DNA of 64,000 bases from Rhizodiscina lignyota. Taxonomy: Eukaryota; Ascomycota; Dothideomycetes; Aulographales; Rhizodiscinaceae. Position numbers and translations under genes: made by a program. Shown piece by piece: positions 58,924 to 64,000 of this stretch (position 1 is its first letter; each line of letters begins with the position of its first letter). Below the pieces are notes generated by a model. It worked only from the letters and a program-made list of their open reading frames with translations, did not search any database and had not been told where the DNA came from. Location: positions 682,001 to 746,000 of the forward strand of contig ML978126.1 of assembly GCA_010015805.1 (NCBI GenBank). Direction: 5' to 3'.

Positions 58924-60436
58924 ATGTCGCGTCGGGAGTCTCACGTCTCCGAACGTGACGTCGCTTTCTTCGACGAGCGGGACGCTCCTGCGCGCAATCG
59001 CTGGGACCGCGAGCGCTTCGACCTGCACACTCGTGGCCGCGGCGGCGGCGAACGTGATATCGACATCCGCATCAACGAACGACGAGGCTCTGGGCCCCCC
59101 GAACCCGCTCCTGCCCCTCCACCGCCAGCGCCCGCGCGCCGTTCAGTCGTTGAAGAACGAGAGCGATTCTACGAGCGAGACACCTACTCCCCACCCGGCC
59201 GTCGTCGCGACCCCTACTGGGACGATCCCACGCCGTCAGAAGTGGCGAGGACGGCCTTAGCACCATATCGTGCGAAGGAGGTTATTCGCGAATATGAGCG
59301 CCCTGAGAGGCCACGATTTGTTCGCCGACAGTCGTCCCTCGATACATTTGACAGGAAGCCCGTACGATACGAGCGTGAAGAATGGCGTCCGCCATCATAC
59401 GTCCCAATACCCTTGCCGATCCGCCGCGATCCTCGCCGCTACGAGGATTTTGAAGAGGTGCGCTGGCGGGAACGCGAGCGCGAGCGCGAGCGCGACCTCT
59501 CCCCAGGCTGGGAGGAAGAATACCGTGACGTCCGAGTCCATAGGCGCAGTGCGTCTCGCCGTCGTCGCGGGAAGAGTGTTAGGTCTGCCAGCTCTTCGTC
59601 ATCGAGCAGCTCTGGAGACCTCGTGAGCGTGAAGAGCTCCAAAACATCGAAGACTGTAGTGGCGCCGCTTCTGGGGAAGAAGGGGAAGACGAGGATGCCA
59701 AAGCGTCTGGTACATAAGCAGGCGGTTATTGACATGGGACTGCCCTTCGTCGAGGAGGAACACTTTATCCTTGTGCAGAGGGCATTAGAGAAGGAACACA
59801 TCGACGAAATCATCAAGAAGAGTGAGGGTTACAAGGACAGTATGTTCCAACCGCCCCATCTGCAATTCCAGGTACAAATAGCTAACCTACCAAACAGCAA
59901 AAGTAACATACAAATATGAAGAAGTAAAAGAAAGGGGCGGGGAGGTCAAGGAGGAAGAAAAGATCGTCGAAAAGATCATTGAGGCTCCCCCTCCACTTCC
60001 ACCACCGCCAATGTTCATGCCGCCTCCAATGCCCCCTCCACCACCAGAGTCGATGCACCATTCTCATTACCCCCATCAATCTCACGCGGGCTCAGTGACT
60101 GAGCTCATCGAGGAAAAGAGGATCTACGACAATATTCAGGAACGGGCACCCCGCAGCGAAATAGATCTTTCCGAGCGCTCCGAGCGCATTGAGCGCGTCG
60201 ACCGTCGCAGCAACCGATCCATCCGCGATGAGATCCGCGCACTCGAGGCGGAGCGTGAAGCCCTGCGCTTTGAACGTCGTGCGGACAAGAAGCTACTCGA
60301 GGCGGGTAGACTGAGGGAGGGAGAATACGACGTCAGAGACGTCGAATTGGTCGAGCGGAGACGGCCGGTCGAGGAGGTCATCCGCGTAGAGAAGGATCGA
60401 CGAGGTCGGTTAGCCCTGGTGAAATCTAATCACTGA
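58924..60436 (+). CDS. DUF8035-type protein, Arg/Glu-rich with Pro-rich segment
   Basis: Exons are 58924-59839 and 59898-60436 (58-base intron with GCTAACC branch); the product is 484 residues. The N-terminal half is highly charged (Arg/Glu/Asp) and includes RERERERERDL and a Ser run. A compact conserved block follows at about 260-305: RMPKRLVHKQAVIDMGLPFV and EEHFILVQRALEKEHIDEII, which matches the pattern I know as DUF8035 in fungi. After the intron come a poly-Pro stretch and charged coiled-coil repeats, ending in GRLALVKSNH. Function is unknown; composition suggests a nuclear or RNA-associated protein. Confidence 0.8.
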
Positions 60437-61369
60437 GCTCTCATGTGAGTGCGGTGGGGTCATGTGAGAATCCAATCTAATATTGATGTTTTATACAGGG
60501 CGACGTGCTCCAGACCCGAAGGCGATAGCATTTGCCATGTCCACCCTCACTTAGGGGGCTAGTGGCGGCATTTGGTTCTTCGACTGCCGGTGCCTTTTAC
60601 AACTTCGTCGCAACTCCCAGTGAGGGAGCTCAAGATTGCTATTTTACTGCTTCTGTGCTATAAATATGGATTCGGCTTGGAAGAACGATTTTTGGTTCTG
60701 GTCGAGATATCACGGATGGCATACTGGTGGCTGCATCTATGGAGAATTTCGGAACGTTTCTAACGGTCGATGATTTGGATTCCTTTCACTCTGTACGATT
60801 TAACGGCGGCTATGATGACCCAATTTGATACCTTCAAAATATGGAAAATAGATTCTATGCTATCCGCCCCCACTGTGGTGAAAAAACCCAATCTCCGTTC
60901 TAAATTTGCCTATCACATAATCGTAACTCGAGATGTAGGAGCTCTTATTTTGGATCTAAGTTTAATGGAGTATGCTCTCGCAAACTTTGAGGAAGGTCTC
61001 CCGCAGCCTGAACTGTGCTTGACCGCTGCGTTCAATCATTGGAGAAGGCTACCCGAAAGCGGCGCACATATATCAGAACTTTGACCATAACTAGATCTGT
61101 CTTGACACTCTATCTGCTGCCAGAGCCCTTGATGCGCGATAATGAAATGTTTTTGATAAATGGACGTCTCCACTCACGTGACATCGCGTTTTGCTTCAGA
61201 TTCGTGTTCACTGGAGCTCGCTCAAGAAACAAACTTGAAACATTTCAGTTTCCGGAATCGTTCTATCAAAGAGGAATCTGCGGGTCTGAGAACGAACACT
61301 TTGTCCGGAGATCGAGCAGCCTTGACTGAGAATTGGCTTCCATGACCAGGGGATCCCTTGAGTGGAAAC
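60437..61369. other. Intergenic ahead of ARV1
   Basis: About 930 AT-rich bases. Frames of up to about 104 codons (60770 and 61015) show no conserved motif. Confidence 0.4.
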
Positions 61370-62606
61370 ATGCCTATGTGCATTGAGTGTCGGTACGTAT
61401 CCATTCAAATAGTGTATATTCCATGTCTCTACGTACTATAAGAAAGCTTTTGATCACCACTTTAACTACTTGACGCGTTTGGTCTTTAGTCTTCTTCTGT
61501 TTCGCAAGCTTGAGTCCCCATAATGTCATTCTCGCTTGTTATTACCAACTCGGAAGCGCCACGAAGTCCTATTCTCGTGGGGAATATCGTGCTCACTTAC
61601 ATCTTAGATATCCTGTGAAATCATTATACACAACATACAGCAAAGCCGACGATCGCTCTCTCGGAAAGGGTGTCCGGCTCACCCAATGTCCGAGGTGCAA
61701 GCGCTTCGCAGACAAATATGTTGAGCATGACTTTGTCGTGCTATTCATTGATCTTGTCCTGATCAAGCCACAAGTACGTCACATTCCATCCGTTTTGGTA
61801 TTTTTTGAGTGATCGTGGCTCACGTTTTTGCTCCCGTCCTGACGATTCAGCTCACTTCATGCATATATCTTGCCCTTGTGCTGATGAAATTCTCAGGTAT
61901 ACAGACATCTATTATTTAATCGTCTCGGCCGCGAAGATGATCGATTCGACGTACGCATCTTAAGACCCTATCTATATTCCAAAAATTCACTCATCAAATG
62001 CTACAGGATTCAATAATCCGTCTCGCCGTCCTCCTTCTCCTCTTCGACGTCTACCTAACCTGGGCACGCATCGAGAAATCCTCGCACCCCGCCCACACCG
62101 ACAACCCGCTTCCCCCATCCCCGCTCTCATCCCAACCTCTCGTCCTGCAGTATCTCTTCTTTCTCGCGCTCTGCGCCATCTCCACACTCGCATTCCACCT
62201 CCCCATCCGCCTCCTCTGCAAATACCCACCGCACTACCTCTCCACCGAGACTCAAGGCGGATTCGGAATCTTCCCGTACTATCCGCACCCGAACCCGTTG
62301 TCGACGGCGCTGCTGGTGTCCAGCTGCACGAAGCTCTTCCCACTGCTGCTGATCGTGTGGGAGTACGATCTGCCGAGCTCGGCGAGCGCGGTCAGCTGGG
62401 CGGTCATTGTGAACAATATCGCAGCGCTGGAGATCCTGATGGACTGTGGGTATGTGAGGGCAGCGCTGCTGGTGGCAATTGGGGCCGGGTGTAGGGCAAC
62501 GCTGAGTTGGGCGGTTCTGAGGGCTGTGGGGATGGAGGGGAGGTTGGGGTGGAGTTGGCAAGATGTGCCAGGGAGCTCGTTGGTGGAGTGGGCTGTGGGT
62601 TGGTGA
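61370..62606 (+). CDS. ARV1: Arv1, ER lipid/sterol homeostasis protein
   Basis: Arv1 acts at the ER in sterol and sphingolipid distribution and GPI-anchor synthesis. Exons are 61370-61392, 61608-61773, 61897-61950 and 62007-62606, and the product is 280 residues. The N-terminal zinc-ribbon pairs are split between exons: CIEC in the 23-base exon 1 and CPRC in exon 2, followed by FADKYVEHDFVVLFIDLVLI. Membrane helices follow (for example IIRLAVLLLLFDVYLTWARI and LQYLFFLALCAISTLAFHL). A Met at 61510 gives an alternative intronless start in the same frame but would lose the first Cys pair, so I prefer the model with the 215-base first intron. Confidence 0.88.
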
Positions 62607-62866
62607 TTACGATTCTGTATGATAGTAACTGGAGTTTATGTGATTCGTGCTGGCTCGTCGCGGGTACATAGTGACAGCCCGCAACTTTCAAAGAAGGAAG
62701 TGAACTTGCTGGTATCCATTATGATTCGCGCGGAAATGTACAAAGATGATATCCACGTATTCAGCGCCGTGAAACTCCGTCCAGTGCTCAATATACAGGG
62801 ACGCTTGAGATCCTCTCCGGCCTCGACTGTAGATGTGATCTCCTTCCTCCCAAATGCACGCTAATC
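62607..62866. terminator. Short convergent 3' region, ARV1 / VMA9
   Basis: Only 260 bases separate the stop codons of two convergent genes, so both 3' ends and transcription terminators must lie here. Confidence 0.35.
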
Positions 62867-63238
62867 TCATCCGGCATGTGCCCTCAAATCATTCCGTCTC
62901 GGCTCGATGAGTGGATGCCATTGCGCAAGGAAGGTAATCGCCCACATGATGAAGCAGGACCACGCGGAGAGGATGAGGGAGGATCGCCAGACTCTGTTTC
63001 CGAGAAGCGCATCAGTAAGTCTCTTACTCACAGAATACCTCTAAACCCTAAGAGTACAATGTTGAAGGCAGGTTCGAGGCTAGACACATACGTTTGATTT
63101 TCGCCCTTTGGCGACACGAACCAGGCGACGGCGCTGAAGACGATGATGAAAACAAGGCCAATGATTAGGGACCAGCTGGGGACAATGTCAGCTCTCTGCA
63201 TACGAGGGTTAAGGGAGGAGAGCATACCCGTTCGCCAT
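62867..63238 (-). CDS. VMA9: V-ATPase V0 subunit e (Vma9)
   Basis: A tiny membrane subunit needed for V-ATPase assembly. Exons are 63228-63238 (11 bases), 63092-63175 and 62867-62993; phases agree and the product is 73 residues. It starts MANGWSLIIGLVFIIVFSAV, the first membrane helix, then WFVSPKGENQTVWRSSLILS and a second helix SCFIMWAITFLAQWHPLI. This is the full Vma9 pattern, including the N-glycosylation-like NQT and the two helices. The gene could be missed by callers because exon 1 has only 11 bases. Confidence 0.92.
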
Positions 63239-63721
63239 TTTGACTGCACGGTTGTTCAGGATGATATCGGTTGATCTGAAGAGCTCCAGAGCTGCCTGCT
63301 CTCTTTCGATGTGATGTTCGGAGGTCGGAGTTTGAGATCACGTGACTTTAGATGATGCCACGGCAGAGTCTTATCTCCAATGAGAGCGTGCGAATTGCTC
63401 CTTCTTTCTTTTCTTTCCTTCTTTCTCTTCTTTTAGAATATTTTCAAGATATCTTTTTAATGATTCTTTCCATCAGCTGTCACGATTGTCCATTCTCGCC
63501 GAGCAATTGGTTAGAGGGACGGTTGAGCAAACCGCTGTTGAAATAAAAATTTACACGCTGTGCGACGGGCAAGCTTTTCAACTTCACATCACGCGAGACG
63601 AGTTAAGACTTGGAATCTTCCGTGCTCTACTTTTGGGTTCTCTTCATAGGTCTAGACAGCTTCAGCAACTATTCACTTCGCCAGCTAACTAGGACACCCA
63701 TCTCATCTTGAGAATTCCACT
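63239..63721. other. Divergent promoter region, VMA9 / URA5
   Basis: About 480 bases between two divergent start codons. It has T/C-rich tracts near 63400-63460 but no clear TATA box. Confidence 0.4.
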
Positions 63722-64000
63722 ATGGCAAACGGAGAATCCCCTTCTCTCGCTTCATACAAATCAAAGTTTCTATCAGACTGCGTGTCTGCCGAAGCGCTGA
63801 AGTTCGGCACGTTCACACTCAAATCGAAACGTATATCGCCATACTTCTTCAATGCTGGTCTTTTCCATTCAGCAAAGCTCGCCAGGTCAATCTCGGCTGC
63901 ATATGCCTCTACTCTAGCATCCGCAAACATTGAGTTCGACGTACTGTTTGGGCCCGCATACAAAGGCATCCCGCTCGCCGCTCTCACTGTCGACAAGCTT
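63722..64000 (+). CDS. URA5: Orotate phosphoribosyltransferase, 5' part (cut by window edge)
   Basis: The enzyme joins orotate with PRPP to make OMP in pyrimidine synthesis. The first 93 residues are present and the frame runs off the right edge. The motifs [20 protein letters not shown] and [11 protein letters not shown] are characteristic of fungal URA5/PyrE proteins, and the start [17 protein letters not shown] is usual in length. The PRPP-binding and catalytic loop regions lie beyond the window. Confidence 0.93.
   Translation, partial: MANGESPSLASYKSKFLSDCVSAEALKFGTFTLKSKRISPYFFNAGLFHSAKLARSISAAYASTLASANIEFDVLFGPAYKGIPLAALTVDKL

Noticed and set aside
60770-61329. Two plus-strand frames of 104 codons before ARV1
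   Set aside because: They overlap, are AT-rich and show no conserved block; they probably are intergenic chance frames.
1-64000. CRISPR array, rRNA genes or bacterial-type operons
   Set aside because: No spaced identical direct repeats of CRISPR type and no rRNA-like stretch were seen; spliced eukaryotic genes make such features unlikely.

Overview
The window looks like a chromosome arm of a filamentous ascomycete (Pezizomycotina), most likely a dothideomycete. Introns are about 50-60 bases with GT...AG ends and CTAAC/CTGAC branch sites. Genes are compact and on both strands. Several products are fungal-specific: velvet VelB, HEL2, fungal_trans regulators, MCD4 and DUF8035-type proteins. Species cannot be set from the sequence alone. 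Exon structures below were worked out by hand from reading frame, splice signals and conserved protein motifs.

Layout. 1-10.5 kb: the end of an unidentified gene, MND1 (meiotic recombination), HEL2 (ribosome-quality-control ubiquitin ligase), VelB (development and secondary metabolism) and an HSP20 chaperone with a heat-shock element. 10.5-16 kb: a gene-poor tract with a dispersed repeat, transition-rich duplications, a tRNA-Arg relic and at least three decayed stretches of one tyrosine-recombinase-like family. 16.5-23 kb: three unrecognised lineage-type genes set among tandem-repeat-rich intergenic DNA. 23.2-32.5 kb: MCD4 (GPI anchor), an F-box-like protein, a TENA/THI-4 protein and a conserved coiled-coil protein. 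34.2-45.6 kb: sugar-type MFS transporter, cytochrome P450, FAD monooxygenase and a dual zinc-finger transcription factor, which look like a small metabolic cluster without a PKS/NRPS backbone. 46-52.1 kb: copies of the dispersed repeat, then NUP170 and AIM41 sharing a promoter. 52.1-57.8 kb: a long gene-free stretch, a secreted cysteine-rich protein and a secreted CE16-type esterase. 58.9-64 kb: a DUF8035-type protein, ARV1, VMA9 and the start of URA5.

Most genes are ordinary housekeeping genes. The parts worth a second look are the 34-46 kb cluster, the recombinase-like relics at 13.3-15.9 kb with a possible detached relative at 21.3-22.1 kb, the dispersed repeat family, the promoter minisatellites at 19.4 and 22.3 kb, and the very small first exons of MND1, VMA9 and ARV1.
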